This document shows, piece by piece, positions 36,816-47,387 of a stretch of DNA of 59,182 nt. The stretch's first letter is position 1; every line of letters starts with the position of its first letter. The notes beneath the pieces were generated by a model that worked only from the letters and a program-made list of their open reading frames with translations, was not told the origin of the DNA and did no database searches. The DNA comes from Arsukibacterium sp. UBA5043 (GTDB lineage Bacteria > Pseudomonadota > Gammaproteobacteria > Enterobacterales > Alteromonadaceae). The translations under genes and the position numbers were made by a program. Where the stretch lies: contig DIBV01000005.1 of the NCBI GenBank assembly GCA_002415085.1, positions 120,588 through 179,769 of the forward strand. Direction: 5' to 3'.

Positions 36816-36838
36816 AAAATGGCCGAAAGGCCATTTTC
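36816..36838 (+). terminator. Rho-independent terminator after RND gene
   Basis: AAAATGGCC (36816-36824) pairs with GGCCATTTT (36829-36837) around a GAAA tetraloop, a compact very stable hairpin ending in U-rich sequence. Confidence 0.85.
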
Positions 36839-37016
36839 TATTTAGACGAACTGAATAAGTTGTCAAAAGCCTTAAAAACCACTGGTTTAACCAGCATAAA
36901 AGCCGGAAATAGTGCTTCAAAAGCGCTACAATAGTCACTACACTGCGCAGCAGACAAGACCTTGTATGTTAGCTAGAACCAGCTGGTAAAGCTGTGCTCT
37001 TAAAAAGGATACAATA

Positions 37017-40000
37017 ATGGCACTGATAGACGGTCATCCTTCTGTACTACTACAAAACGTAAGCAAACTGATAACTCAAAAAGTAAAAGATCAGCCTAAG
37101 CTGGTGGAGAAATTTGCTTACACCCTTTATGGCAATATGTCGAACGAAGATTTAGTGGGTCGCAATGACAGTGATCTGTATGGTGCGGCGTTAAGTTTAT
37201 GGCAAACCTTTAATCAACATGCTGAGGCTGAGGCCCGGATCCGGGTTTACAATCCCGAGATATCGCGCCACGGTTGGGAATCCAAGCATACTATCGTAGA
37301 AATAGTAGTAAAGGATATGCCATTTCTGGTTGATTCGGTGCGCATGGCGTTAACCCGGCACGGTATCGCAGCACATTTACTCCTGCATTATCCCTTACAG
37401 ACACAGCGCGATAAAGCGGGCCATATTACTGATTTCTTCAAACTAGGCAGTAGCAATAACTCCAGTACCCAGCAAACCGTATTTCATATTGAAATCGATC
37501 GGATAACAGAGGAGTCCACGATACAATCGTTAAAGAGTGAATTGCACTCGGTAATGGAAGATGTGTCGCTGGCGGTGCAGGACTGGCAGCCAACCCGACA
37601 AAAATTACTAGACGTAATCAAAACATATGCAAAAAACAGCGGTAAGGCCGCTGCTGATGAAATTAAAGAAACAACAGATTTTCTGAACTGGTTAGTTAAG
37701 GATAACTTTACCTTACTTGGCTATCGCGAATATAAAATGACGCCGGTCAAAGGTGATTATAAAATTGCTGGAATTGATTCCAGCTCTTTAGGTCTGATGC
37801 GTCGCTCTGATTCCCGCGACCTGATGTTATCCGCTTTGCCTGATGCCGGTCGCAAACAAGCATTAAGCCCGACAATTTTGGTGTTAACCAAAACAAATAA
37901 CAAATCCCGGGTACACCGGCCGGCTTACATTGATTATGTTGGCGTTAAGCAGTTTGATAAAGATGGCAAGGTTGTAGGCGAGCATCGTTTTATCGGCTTA
38001 TATTCATCCTCGTTATACAACAACAGTGCTGCAGATATTCCACTGCTTAAAAGTAAGCTGGCCCGGGTCATGGCAATGTCTGAGTTTGCTACCGGCACGC
38101 ACGCTTATAAAGCATTGCTAAATATACTTGAAACCTATCCCCGGGATGAGTTGATCCAGGCAACAGCCGACGAACTGCTGTATGTCGCAATGGGCGTTTT
38201 GCAGATGCAAGAACGTGACATGACCCGTTTGTTTATGCGCAAAGATGCGTTTGGCCGATTTGTTACGGCTATGGTTTATGTCCCGCGCGAGCGTTATAAC
38301 ACTCAGCTACGAAAAGAAACTCAGGCCATTTTACAACGGGCACTGGGCACCGACGAGCCGGTAGAGTTTACTACCTATTTTTCAGAATCCGTGTTGGCCC
38401 GTACCCATTATCTGGTGCGGATCACTGATAGCCATGTTGAGTATAAAGTGAAAGATATTGAACGTAATCTGGTCGAAGCAGCCCGTACCTGGGAAGACAA
38501 ATTAGAAACGGCATTAACCGGCGTATATGGGGAAGCCCGGGGCCGGGAATTGGGACGTAAATATGTTAATAGTTTTCCAAGAGCCTATAAAGAAGAAATG
38601 CTGCCAAGCGATGCGTTGGTAGATATCGGCAAACTGGAAGCATTAAACGACGACAATAAGCTAGAGATGTTGTTTTACCGGCCACAAGAAGAAAGTAAAG
38701 ATAGCAAAGCGGTGCGGTTAAACCTGTTCCATAAGGATCACCCGATCCATTTGTCAGATGTCTTACCCATGCTGGAAAACTTCGGCTTACGGGTTATAGG
38801 TGAAACACCTTATGCGGTCAAATCTCCTGATGGTTCTGTCAGCTGGATTTTAAATTTCTCCATGCAGCTCAACGGGGAAGTTCCGCTGGATTTTGCCGAA
38901 GCACAGCAAAGCTTTCAGTTATCATTTGCCAAAGTATGGGCTGGGCAACTGGAAGATGACGGTTTTAACCGGCTTATTTTAGGGGCAGGTTTGACCGGAC
39001 GGCAGGCTTCTATTATTCGCGCTTTTGCCAAGTATAAACGGCAGATAGGGGGAACCTTCAGTCAGAATTATGTTGAAAGTACCTTTACCCGTTATCCGGA
39101 GCTTGCAGGTTTACTGGTGCAACTTTTTGATAAAAAGTTTTCGCCATCATCCAAAGCCACTGTTAAGTCTATAGAAAAGCTAGAAGAGCAAATTAATACC
39201 CAGTTGGAAGGGGTTGCGAATCTTGATGACGACCGGATTATCCGTCGTTTTGTTTATATGATTAATGCGACGTTACGTACCAATTATTATCAGCCAGCCG
39301 CTGACGGTACTGATAAACCTTATATTTCGTTTAAAATTAAACCCGATTTAATTCCTGATATCCCGCTGCCATTGCCAATGTATGAAATCTTTGTCTATTC
39401 ACCGCGGGTAGAAGGGGTACATTTACGTTTTGGTAAAGTTGCACGGGGCGGGCTGCGTTGGTCTGATCGTCGGGAAGATTTCCGCACTGAAGTGCTGGGC
39501 CTGGTAAAAGCGCAACAAGTTAAAAATACCGTTATTGTCCCCTCAGGTGCCAAAGGTGGTTTTGTATGTAAAAAGCTGCCGGAAACCGGTGGCCGCGATG
39601 CGTTTATTGCAGAGGGTAAAGCGTGTTACCGGATCTTTATCCGGGCATTGCTGGATATTACCGATAATATTGTTAAGGGCAGCATAGTACCGCCTGCCAA
39701 TGTTACCCGGTTAGATGAAGATGATCCCTATCTGGTTGTGGCCGCCGATAAAGGCACGGCAACCTTCTCCGATATATCAAATGGCATCTCAGAAGAATAT
39801 GGATTCTGGCTGGGTGACGCCTTTGCCTCAGGCGGATCTAATGGATATGACCATAAGAAGATGGGGATTACAGCCCGGGGGGCCTGGGAAGCGGTTAAAC
39901 GGCATTTCCGTGAAATGGGTATTAATTGCCAGACTACAGATTTCACCTGTGTGGGTATTGGCGATATGGCTGGCGATGTATTTGGTAACGGCATGTTGTT

Positions 40001-41843
40001 ATCTAAACATATTCGCTTACAAGTCGCGTTCAACCATATGCACATTTTCATTGACCCGAATCCGGATCCAGCTAGCAGCTATGTTGAACGTGAGCGCTTG
40101 TTTAATCTGCCCACTTCTACCTGGGAGGATTACGACAAGTCCCTTATTTCTGAAGGGGGCGGCATATTCGCACGTAGCGCTAAATCAATAAAATTGTCAG
40201 CGCAAATGAAAGAAATGCTAGGCACCACCAAAGCCAGCATGACGCCAAATGAACTGATCCGTGAATGTCTGATGATGCCCGTAGATCTGATTTGGAACGG
40301 CGGTATTGGTACTTACATTAAAGCGACGTCAGAAAGCCATGCCGAAGTGGGTGACCGTGGTTCTGAACCGTTACGGATTAACGGCAGAGAATTAAAAGCG
40401 AAAATATTTGGTGAAGGCGGTAACCTTGGCGCCACGCAGCGCGGTCGTATTGAGTTTGCTGCTAACGGCGGGCGGATAAATACTGACTTTGTTGATAACG
40501 TAGGGGGCGTAACCTGCTCAGATAATGAAGTTAATATCAAAATTTTATTAAACGCGTTGGTGCAAAGTGGTGATTTAACCCTGAAACAGCGCAATAAATT
40601 ACTCAATGAGATGACGGACGATGTTGCAGCGTTAGTATTAAAAGAATGCTATCGGCAAAACCAGAGTATTACCCTGTCGTCGTTGCTGGGTTCTGAGCAG
40701 ATTAAGGAATACACTCGCTTTATTCATGCGTTGGAGAAAGACGGCAAGCTTAACCGCGAACTGGAGTTTTTACCCAGCGACGATGAACTGGCAGAGCGGA
40801 TGGTAAAAGGGATTGGTCTGACTCGTCCGGAGCTTGCGATATTAACCGCTTATGGCAAAATGGTATTGAAGGAGCGTTTGGTACTGCCCGAAATTTTTGA
40901 TAATAACTACTTTAAACGACAGTTATTTACGGCATTTCCTGAAGTACTACAAAAGCAGTATGCCAAAGAGATGGAAAACCATCCGTTAAAAGCAGAGATT
41001 ATTGCCACTAAATTAGCCAATATGCTGGTTAATGAAATGGGCCCTAATTTCGCGCAACGAATGCTGGAAGAAACGGGTGCAACAATTGGTGAAGTTGCAA
41101 TGTGTTACGCCATTGCCCGTGATTTATTTGATTTGTCAAAATTCTGGAAGCAGCTTGAGCTACTGGATAATGATATTTCAGCATCGCTCCAAAACCGGTT
41201 ACTGTTCCAGTTGCGACGCACTATGCGCCGGGCAACCCGCTGGTTTATCCGCCATCGCAATAAAACCATGGACATTCAGCAAACAGTAGATTTCTTTAAA
41301 CCGGCTTATCAGGCGATATCAAATGAGCTGGCCAATTATCTCGCAGACGCTGAACTTGCTCAGCTTCGTGATAACGAGCAAGATTTGATCAGCAAAGGTA
41401 TCCCCGCTGATATAGCCCGTTATTTAACGCAGCTCAGTACGGTTTTCTCGGTAATGGATATTGCTCAGGTCAGTGATAATCAGGGAACCTCTCTGGCTCT
41501 TGTGTCAGAGATTTACTTCAAACTTGGCGACAAACTGGATTTACACTGGTTCCTGGAACAGATTACCCAGCAACCCGTTGCCAATCATTGGCAAGCACTG
41601 GCAAGGGCATCGTACCGGGAAGAACTGGACTGGCAGCAGCGCTCTTTAACGGCGGTGGTTGTTCGAAATTGTGGTAAAGCCTGTTCAGCAGATGAAGTCA
41701 TTGCAACCTGGTTAACCCAACATCAAATTCTGGTTGAACGCTGGCGCTTAATGCTGGCCGAGTTTAAAACAACTAAGAGCCATGAGTTTGCTAAGTTTTC
41801 TGTAGCCATGCGTGAACTGATGTTGTTAAGTCAATCAGTTTGA
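37017..41843 (+). CDS. gdhB: NAD-specific glutamate dehydrogenase (180-kDa class)
   Basis: 1608-residue large-class NAD-GDH that oxidatively deaminates glutamate to 2-oxoglutarate and ammonia. The N-terminal ~700 residues are ACT-like regulatory domains. The catalytic domain shows ARGGLRWSDRREDFRTE, the catalytic lysine segment PSGAKGGFVCKK, NAD-site GIGDMAGDVFGNGML, and KIFGEGGNLGATQRGR. The C-terminal helical domain is complete. It is the usual length for this family (about 1600). TACAAT at 36927 could be a -10 box. The same GDH gene lies near pepN and pyrD in Shewanella. A terminator follows. No frameshift seen. Confidence 0.96.
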   Translation: MALIDGHPSVLLQNVSKLITQKVKDQPKLVEKFAYTLYGNMSNEDLVGRNDSDLYGAALSLWQTFNQHAEAEARIRVYNPEISRHGWESKHTIVEIVVKDMPFLVDSVRMALTRHGIAAHLLLHYPLQTQRDKAGHITDFFKLGSSNNSSTQQTVFHIEIDRITEESTIQSLKSELHSVMEDVSLAVQDWQPTRQKLLDVIKTYAKNSGKAAADEIKETTDFLNWLVKDNFTLLGYREYKMTPVKGDYKIAGIDSSSLGLMRRSDSRDLMLSALPDAGRKQALSPTILVLTKTNNKSRVHRPAYIDYVGVKQFDKDGKVVGEHRFIGLYSSSLYNNSAADIPLLKSKLARVMAMSEFATGTHAYKALLNILETYPRDELIQATADELLYVAMGVLQMQERDMTRLFMRKDAFGRFVTAMVYVPRERYNTQLRKETQAILQRALGTDEPVEFTTYFSESVLARTHYLVRITDSHVEYKVKDIERNLVEAARTWEDKLETALTGVYGEARGRELGRKYVNSFPRAYKEEMLPSDALVDIGKLEALNDDNKLEMLFYRPQEESKDSKAVRLNLFHKDHPIHLSDVLPMLENFGLRVIGETPYAVKSPDGSVSWILNFSMQLNGEVPLDFAEAQQSFQLSFAKVWAGQLEDDGFNRLILGAGLTGRQASIIRAFAKYKRQIGGTFSQNYVESTFTRYPELAGLLVQLFDKKFSPSSKATVKSIEKLEEQINTQLEGVANLDDDRIIRRFVYMINATLRTNYYQPAADGTDKPYISFKIKPDLIPDIPLPLPMYEIFVYSPRVEGVHLRFGKVARGGLRWSDRREDFRTEVLGLVKAQQVKNTVIVPSGAKGGFVCKKLPETGGRDAFIAEGKACYRIFIRALLDITDNIVKGSIVPPANVTRLDEDDPYLVVAADKGTATFSDISNGISEEYGFWLGDAFASGGSNGYDHKKMGITARGAWEAVKRHFREMGINCQTTDFTCVGIGDMAGDVFGNGMLLSKHIRLQVAFNHMHIFIDPNPDPASSYVERERLFNLPTSTWEDYDKSLISEGGGIFARSAKSIKLSAQMKEMLGTTKASMTPNELIRECLMMPVDLIWNGGIGTYIKATSESHAEVGDRGSEPLRINGRELKAKIFGEGGNLGATQRGRIEFAANGGRINTDFVDNVGGVTCSDNEVNIKILLNALVQSGDLTLKQRNKLLNEMTDDVAALVLKECYRQNQSITLSSLLGSEQIKEYTRFIHALEKDGKLNRELEFLPSDDELAERMVKGIGLTRPELAILTAYGKMVLKERLVLPEIFDNNYFKRQLFTAFPEVLQKQYAKEMENHPLKAEIIATKLANMLVNEMGPNFAQRMLEETGATIGEVAMCYAIARDLFDLSKFWKQLELLDNDISASLQNRLLFQLRRTMRRATRWFIRHRNKTMDIQQTVDFFKPAYQAISNELANYLADAELAQLRDNEQDLISKGIPADIARYLTQLSTVFSVMDIAQVSDNQGTSLALVSEIYFKLGDKLDLHWFLEQITQQPVANHWQALARASYREELDWQQRSLTAVVVRNCGKACSADEVIATWLTQHQILVERWRLMLAEFKTTKSHEFAKFSVAMRELMLLSQSV

Positions 41844-41872
41844 TGCTGAAATAAGCCGATACAATGGTTACA

Positions 41873-41902
41873 ATACCCCGGTAAGTCCGGGGTATTTTTT
41901 TT
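41873..41902 (+). terminator. Rho-independent terminator after gdhB
   Basis: ATACCCCG (41873-41880) pairs with CGGGGTAT (41887-41894/5) around GTAAGTC, followed by eight T's immediately before pyrD. Confidence 0.9.
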
Positions 41903-41906
41903 ATTA

Positions 41907-42929
41907 ATGAAGGCGTCTATGTTTTACTCTATTGCAAAAAAACTAATGTTTACCTGTGATGCTGAGCGGGCTCATGATCTGGCGCTGGGCAGCCTGAAAC
42001 GATTAGCTCATACCCCAGCATCAATGTTGTGGCGCCAACAGGTTGCGCCAAAACCAGTAACTGTAGCGGGTATTTGTTTTGAGAACCCAGTAGGCTTGGC
42101 TGCGGGTCTGGACAAAAACGCTGATTGTATTGATGCTTTTGGCCAGATGGGATTTGGTTTTATTGAAGTAGGGACGGTAACACCAAGACCACAAGCGGGT
42201 AATGATAAACCCAGGATTTTCCGGCTACCTCAGGCAGAAGCAATCATTAACCGGATGGGATTTAACAATAAAGGTGTTGATTATCTGGTAAATAATGTTA
42301 AAAACGCCAGTTATAAAGGTGTTCTTGGCATAAACATTGGTAAAAACAAAGACACCAGTAATGAGCGTGGTAAAGACGATTATGTCAGCTGCATGCGTAA
42401 GGTATATCCTCACGCCAGTTATATTACCATCAATATATCATCACCAAATACACCTGGCCTGCGCGATCTGCAATTTGGTGAAGCTTTACTTGATTTGTTG
42501 CAAACCCTCAAAAATGAGCAACTGGATTTACAAGCCCACTATGACAAATATGTGCCATTGTTCGTTAAAATAGCCCCTGATATGGATAATCTGGCAGTGA
42601 GTCAGATTGCTGAAACGCTGCTAAAAAGCAAAATGGATGGTGCAATTGCGACTAATACTACTTTGGACAGAAGCTTAGTAACCGGATTGCCACATGCGGA
42701 GCAAGCTGGTGGGCTGAGTGGTTTACCTGTTCAGCAGCAAAGTACAGATATCATCAGCCAGTTGCGTCAGGCGGTTGGTCCGAAGCTGCCCATTATTGGA
42801 GTAGGCGGAATTAATGACAGTGATTCTGCCCAGGCAAAACTTTCAGCGGGTGCCAACTTGCTGCAAGTATATACAGGTTTTATTTACCGGGGACCAACGT
42901 TGATAAAGACGATCATTGACGGCTTATAA
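41907..42929 (+). CDS. pyrD: Dihydroorotate dehydrogenase (quinone), class 2
   Basis: 340-residue membrane-associated flavoenzyme oxidising dihydroorotate to orotate with quinone as acceptor (pyrimidine synthesis). The N-terminal amphipathic helix ([11 protein letters not shown]) is the class 2 membrane anchor. FMN and substrate segments: [27 protein letters not shown], the catalytic-Ser loop [14 protein letters not shown], and [15 protein letters not shown]. The start is ATG 41907 or, to match the usual N-terminus, ATG 41919. It is followed by zapC, as in E. coli (pyrD-zapC). Confidence 0.96.
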   Translation: MKASMFYSIAKKLMFTCDAERAHDLALGSLKRLAHTPASMLWRQQVAPKPVTVAGICFENPVGLAAGLDKNADCIDAFGQMGFGFIEVGTVTPRPQAGNDKPRIFRLPQAEAIINRMGFNNKGVDYLVNNVKNASYKGVLGINIGKNKDTSNERGKDDYVSCMRKVYPHASYITINISSPNTPGLRDLQFGEALLDLLQTLKNEQLDLQAHYDKYVPLFVKIAPDMDNLAVSQIAETLLKSKMDGAIATNTTLDRSLVTGLPHAEQAGGLSGLPVQQQSTDIISQLRQAVGPKLPIIGVGGINDSDSAQAKLSAGANLLQVYTGFIYRGPTLIKTIIDGL

Positions 42930-43046
42930 AGATCAATCCACGATCCGGCTTTGATATGAAGAAATAGTCTTTAATGTATTGATCAGCATGCTATAGTGAT
43001 GAAAATAAAAAGATAATTCAATAACTTGATTGCAAAGGATTTGACC

Positions 43047-43565
43047 ATGTTAACGCCGTCAGAGCGCTGGAGCTGGACATACTGTGAACAACGCGACCGC
43101 TTACTACTGGATATTAGTGAGCAAGCTCAGTTTTGCTCTAATTTAACCTTGCAACAATTAACGGTTAAGCCGGTTCAGCAGCGTTTCGCGGTAAATGAAG
43201 CAGAGCTGTTCTGGCAATATCTGGAAAGCCTGGAATCATTGACCCTGGGTTATGCTGAGACGTTGGAATTATGTTTACACGCGCTTAGCGCTCAATATTT
43301 ACAGTTGCAGGCTCACAAAAGCTGGTACTTTCCTGAACAAGTAACCTCAGCGGTACAGCATAGTGATTTAGTCAGTATTGTTGGTGCCGATGGCAGGGTA
43401 GCGGCGTTGGTTGTTGCTGAAGATCCCGACTGTGTAAGTTGTTTAATGTTAGCTGACGTGCAAACGTTGGCAGGTAAAGTGATTAAGCGGGCGAGTGTTG
43501 TGCGTGTGCTTCGCAACCGAGTTAGCCCTTTTAATCAACCAACAATGTTAGCGCGAAGTGCCTGA
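43047..43565 (+). CDS. zapC: Cell division protein ZapC
   Basis: 172-residue cytoplasmic protein resembling ZapC (E. coli 180), which stabilises FtsZ bundles at the Z-ring. The pattern MLTPSERWSWTYCEQRDRLLLDI and the SIVGADGRVAALVVAEDP segment fit the family. ATG 43047 is chosen over a TTG at 43026. Adjacency to pyrD strongly supports the assignment. The intervening 117 bases hold no evident terminator. Sequence conservation in this family is low, so part of the confidence comes from context. Confidence 0.85.
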   Translation: MLTPSERWSWTYCEQRDRLLLDISEQAQFCSNLTLQQLTVKPVQQRFAVNEAELFWQYLESLESLTLGYAETLELCLHALSAQYLQLQAHKSWYFPEQVTSAVQHSDLVSIVGADGRVAALVVAEDPDCVSCLMLADVQTLAGKVIKRASVVRVLRNRVSPFNQPTMLARSA

Positions 43566-43623
43566 AACCAGCTGACAGTGGTATAATTGCTGTTTGTTAT
43601 AGTTTTAAATTCAGGATCAGACG

Positions 43624-44850
43624 TTGACTGCTACTTTGCCTACTTCATTTACATCCTCTGAACAAAGCAGTAATACTGAGCTGCAACGTTTTTTCTCGTT
43701 AATTGAACAACTGATGCAAGAGCAGCAATTGATCCGTTTGGTTCTTAGCAAGTATCAGGGGCCTGCATTACAATTACGGCGGCTCGAAATCAGTCCGGTA
43801 GAAATTAAATCAAAGATCTGCTGGCGTTTTGTCTGGCAATACCAGACTAATCATCAAACTCAAAATTATGGGGCGGCAGACGCTCTTGCCCTACTGCGTA
43901 CTTTATTGCCTGAAGAGTTTAAAGCCGCGCAATTACAAGCAAACGCCAGTGAAACCCAGATGACAATAAGTAAAAAAGGCAAGGTATTGCTTAATAGTAA
44001 AAAAATAAGCACTAAGCAAACTGCAGATATCAGTCATAACAGAGAAAAACAGCGTTTTGTTGAGCAAAGCCGACCATTCCTGACGGCCCTTGGTGTGACG
44101 GATGTCCAGGGCAGAATAATTCCTGCGATGGCTAATAAGTGGAAGCAGATCAATAAATTTATTGAAATATTACAGGCTGCTGTCAAAGACAGCGGCTTAC
44201 TGCAAGCAACACAGTTACATGTGGCAGATTTTGGTTCGGGTAAAGCATACCTCACTTTTGCGATGCATGATTACTTTTGTCATACGCTGGGATTAACAGC
44301 AAAAATTACCGGCGTAGAGCTACGCCAGAATCTGGTTGATTTATGTAATAACACAGTAGCAAAACTAAACCTATCGGGTATTCATTTTGAACAAGGTGAT
44401 GTTAAGCATTTTCAGACGCGCGGCATTAATGTGATGGTGGCTTTACATGCTTGTGATGTCGCCACAGATTACGCTATCAATATGGGGGTTCGTACTGGCG
44501 CTGAAATTATTATGTGCTCACCCTGTTGCCATAAAGAAATCCGGCCACAGATCCGTTTGCCAGACGTCATGGCTCCCATGCTCAGCCACGGTATCCATCT
44601 GGGGCAGGAAGCAGAAATGGTAACTGACAGTCTGCGGGCATTGCTGTTGGAAGCGCACGGCTATCACACCAAAGTATTTGAATTTATCTCGCTGGAACAT
44701 ACCAGTAAAAACAAAATGATCCTGGCGACTAAACGCAAAAATGCGGTAGTAAATAGTGAAGCATTACAACAAATCGCTTCGATAAAACAGTTTTACGGGA
44801 TTAAACAGCAGTGTCTTGAACAGCTGCTGCAAGGCGCGTTTCAGAAATGA
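43624..44850 (+). CDS. SAM-dependent methyltransferase (METTL25-like/Methyltransf_32 type)
   Basis: 408-residue class I methyltransferase. The first ~170 residues are a less conserved helical domain with basic GKVLLNSKKIS. The Rossmann core has motif I VADFGSGKAYLTFAMHDYF (about residues 200-218), a GVELRQNLVDLC acidic-residue strand, QGDVKHF, VALHACDVATDYAI, and MCSPCCHKEIRPQ with paired cysteines. This resembles a widespread METTL25-like group; its RNA or small-molecule substrate is not known to me. No in-frame ATG lies near, so TTG 43624 with AGGATCAG upstream is the start. It is convergent with the next gene with only three bases between stops. Confidence 0.8.
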   Translation: MTATLPTSFTSSEQSSNTELQRFFSLIEQLMQEQQLIRLVLSKYQGPALQLRRLEISPVEIKSKICWRFVWQYQTNHQTQNYGAADALALLRTLLPEEFKAAQLQANASETQMTISKKGKVLLNSKKISTKQTADISHNREKQRFVEQSRPFLTALGVTDVQGRIIPAMANKWKQINKFIEILQAAVKDSGLLQATQLHVADFGSGKAYLTFAMHDYFCHTLGLTAKITGVELRQNLVDLCNNTVAKLNLSGIHFEQGDVKHFQTRGINVMVALHACDVATDYAINMGVRTGAEIIMCSPCCHKEIRPQIRLPDVMAPMLSHGIHLGQEAEMVTDSLRALLLEAHGYHTKVFEFISLEHTSKNKMILATKRKNAVVNSEALQQIASIKQFYGIKQQCLEQLLQGAFQK

Positions 44851-44853
44851 ACG

Positions 44854-45852
44854 TTAATCTTTAGCCATGAGTTGTTCAACCAGTAACATTACCGCCTGCA
44901 GTTGCGGCGCTTGCGTCGTAATGTACTGCTCACCGGTATAACCCCACCAATCCCAGCAACCATGTGGATTAAACGCACTGGGTGCTGCCTGGGGATAGAG
45001 TATTACCAGATTGTTGCTGTCTGCATAAAGATTAAGACCTGTCTGAGTAATATAAGCATCGCCTACTGCTGCCACATGCTGTTTGCAGCCATGAAAGCTA
45101 ATATGTAGCTGGCATGGCTCGCCAGCTTTGCAACGCTTTGGCACGTAAGCATAGCCGGTTTTTGCCATTAAACTGCCAGCCTGTGATTGGGTAAGCTCCA
45201 ACATGTCGCCGGTGCTGGTATCTGCTTTGGCATCAAGCGGGCCGAGCAGATGCTGTAACAGCGCACCCGCTGCATCATATTGGCAATTTGCAATGAATGG
45301 CGGCTCAGAAACGTCGCAGGCTGTGCCTGCGTTGTTATCTGTCGGAAAATGATGAGCAAAGCTCTTATCCGCTACAAACTTCAGGTTTTCTGGCGCCACC
45401 CATTGCTGGTATTGCCTGACCAGCGCTTTGCCAACTTCAGGATTAACCGTAGTGTCCGCGCGGCCATGTAAAATCCAGACCTTATCATCTTTTAAATGTG
45501 TTGTGTCTGGCAGCAATTGTGTTTGCTCCAGTTCATTTAAATAAGTATTAATCGCCTTAAGATCGGGGTTCGTATCTGCTTTGCCCATGCAATGTGCAAA
45601 AGCTGTAGCCAGAGTATTTTGAGCGCAATAAAGTGGGCCGCCGGCAATCAACGCCGCTCCGTTTACCTGTTCGGAAAACGCGACATGAAATTGTACTGCC
45701 ATGTACGCACCTGAAGATAAGCCTGAAACGGTTATTTGCTCGTCAAGTTGCAATTTACTGACATCCGCTATGGTATAAGCAGGTGCAATGACCAGCGTTA
45801 ATGCCAGCAGCTTTGAAGTTAGCAGGGTATTACTTAATGAGCGTTGGCGCAT
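44854..45852 (-). CDS. Secreted PHB-depolymerase-type esterase
   Basis: 332-residue alpha/beta-hydrolase with a signal peptide (LLALTLVIAPAYTIA, cleavage near residue 31). The nucleophile elbow is SGLSSGAYMAVQ, the oxyanion region is CKAGEPCQLHISFHGCKQH, and a C-terminal HGCWDWWGY motif follows, typical of extracellular short-chain PHB depolymerase-like esterases (LpqC/Esterase_PHB). The catalytic Asp is probably in HGRADTTVNPE. The ATG at 45852 has GAGG nine bases upstream; the in-frame ATG 45861 has none. No PHB synthesis genes are in the window, so the substrate could be another polyester or acyl ester. Confidence 0.85.
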   Translation of the reverse strand: MRQRSLSNTLLTSKLLALTLVIAPAYTIADVSKLQLDEQITVSGLSSGAYMAVQFHVAFSEQVNGAALIAGGPLYCAQNTLATAFAHCMGKADTNPDLKAINTYLNELEQTQLLPDTTHLKDDKVWILHGRADTTVNPEVGKALVRQYQQWVAPENLKFVADKSFAHHFPTDNNAGTACDVSEPPFIANCQYDAAGALLQHLLGPLDAKADTSTGDMLELTQSQAGSLMAKTGYAYVPKRCKAGEPCQLHISFHGCKQHVAAVGDAYITQTGLNLYADSNNLVILYPQAAPSAFNPHGCWDWWGYTGEQYITTQAPQLQAVMLLVEQLMAKD

Positions 45853-45937
45853 AGCAGACATCCTCAAATAACATAAAGTTTATAACGTGACATAGCTTTT
45901 GCAGCATAGCCATAACGCTTTAGTATTGTCCAACTTA

Positions 45938-47239
45938 CTAAGGTTTTTTACCTGCTCTCAACAACGCCTGAGCCCACTGTGGATTACCATCGTTAGCAGC
46001 CGGCGTAATTCCCAAGATACTGCACATTAAATTATATAATTCAATGTTAGCAAAGGCAGGGATGGTCTGGCCCTTTGCGAAGGCCGGACCATGGCCGATA
46101 AAAATGGCTTGCATCTGTGGTGCGATATTATCGTAACCATGACTGCCGGTCACGGGTTGCGGTGAAGGATTGTTTTGCTCACGAAAAAAGCGCTTTTGCT
46201 GGATCAAACGCCAGCCTGGCTCCGGAATAACCAGTAACGGTGCGACCCTTTTACTTTGCTGATAATGCCAGCGTGCTGGTAATTCCTCCTTACGATATAC
46301 TCGGGCAGTATCGGGTAGCGCTGTCCGCAATTGTTGATAAATGTGTTCTAACTCACCTGTTTTAGGAAAAATAGAGACGATTTCCGGGGTCCACAACGTC
46401 AGCATTGCTTTGCTGCTATCAAATAACGTATCGACGATGATAGTTTGCTCAGAGGGTACTTCTGCCATACCATGGTCTGATACCAGCAATAAATTTACTT
46501 CGTTATACAGATTCTGCTGTTCTAAACCGGCAATCAGTTGGCCAATTGCTTCGTCCACCTCCGCTACCGCTGCTTTCACTTCAGCTGAATCAGGGCCATA
46601 CTGATGGCCGGCATCATCAATAGTGCTGAAATACAACGTAAGAAAACGTGGACGCTGTGGCTTAGGTAAAGATAACCACTGCAACACGGAACGAACCCTT
46701 TCGCTATTCCTGATCTTGCCGTCATAGGGCTGCCAGTAAGTGGGGCGGACATCTTTAATCGCTGCCTCTGAACCAGGATAAAAATAGGTACCGGTTTTTA
46801 TGCCCTGTAGTTCTGCCGTTACCCAGATAGGTTCGCCAAGCCACCAGCGGGCCGCGGTAACTTCTTCAGCCTTACTCATTCGGAAAATACTATCAAAATC
46901 GGCGTCATAAATATTGTTTTCAATAATGCCGTGATTGCCGGGATATAGCCCAGTGACAATAGTGTAGTGGTTTGGAAATGTTTTGGTTGGAAATGCAGGT
47001 TGCATAGCTTCTGCTACAACACCTTCAGTAATAAGCCGTTCAATATTAGGGGCAGGGTACTTTCCAAGATACTGCTGACTGTAACCATCCAGTGAAATAA
47101 GAATTATGGTCTGCTCGCTCGCCTGCACAGGATCATTTTTCAAAATATGGGCGCAGGCTTGTTGGCTGAATAAACTAATACCCAGTAAAACGCCAATGAT
47201 ACTTTTTTGCATGGCAGTAATAAGCTTTTGCTTATCCAT
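45938..47239 (-). CDS. NPP-type nucleotide pyrophosphatase/phosphodiesterase (alkaline phosphatase superfamily)
   Basis: 433-residue exported enzyme with a signal peptide (VLLGISLFSQQACA). The ENPP signature is clear: zinc Asp in ILISLDGYSQQYL, then PAFPTKTFPNHYTIVTGLYPGNHGI with the catalytic Thr (TKTFPNHY). DDAGHQYGPDS and SDHGM supply further zinc ligands, and a C-terminal GSHGYDN His completes the set. It is expected to split phosphodiester or pyrophosphate bonds in the periplasm, for nucleotide or phospholipid-headgroup scavenging. Its exact substrate cannot be read. Confidence 0.88.
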   Translation of the reverse strand: MDKQKLITAMQKSIIGVLLGISLFSQQACAHILKNDPVQASEQTIILISLDGYSQQYLGKYPAPNIERLITEGVVAEAMQPAFPTKTFPNHYTIVTGLYPGNHGIIENNIYDADFDSIFRMSKAEEVTAARWWLGEPIWVTAELQGIKTGTYFYPGSEAAIKDVRPTYWQPYDGKIRNSERVRSVLQWLSLPKPQRPRFLTLYFSTIDDAGHQYGPDSAEVKAAVAEVDEAIGQLIAGLEQQNLYNEVNLLLVSDHGMAEVPSEQTIIVDTLFDSSKAMLTLWTPEIVSIFPKTGELEHIYQQLRTALPDTARVYRKEELPARWHYQQSKRVAPLLVIPEPGWRLIQQKRFFREQNNPSPQPVTGSHGYDNIAPQMQAIFIGHGPAFAKGQTIPAFANIELYNLMCSILGITPAANDGNPQWAQALLRAGKKP

Positions 47240-47387
47240 AATCTTTATCTCATTGGTAATACGCTACTAGTTTGGTAATGCTACTTCAATTTAACGATAT
47301 AAGGGGTAAAAGAAGATTAGCTTTGCAAAAAATACGATCAATAGCAGTGAGCTGCCTTTTTTTTAATGCGATAGCTTAACCCAGCTT

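Noticed and set aside
36910-36935. Hairpin GTGCTTCAAAAGCGC and TACAAT upstream of gdhB as a defined promoter/operator
   Set aside because: The hairpin is imperfect, and there is no acceptable -35 box, so it is mentioned only in the gdhB entry.
39728-40606. Open frames of about 100-160 codons on both strands inside gdhB
   Set aside because: They overlap a clearly conserved catalytic domain in another frame and show no family features.
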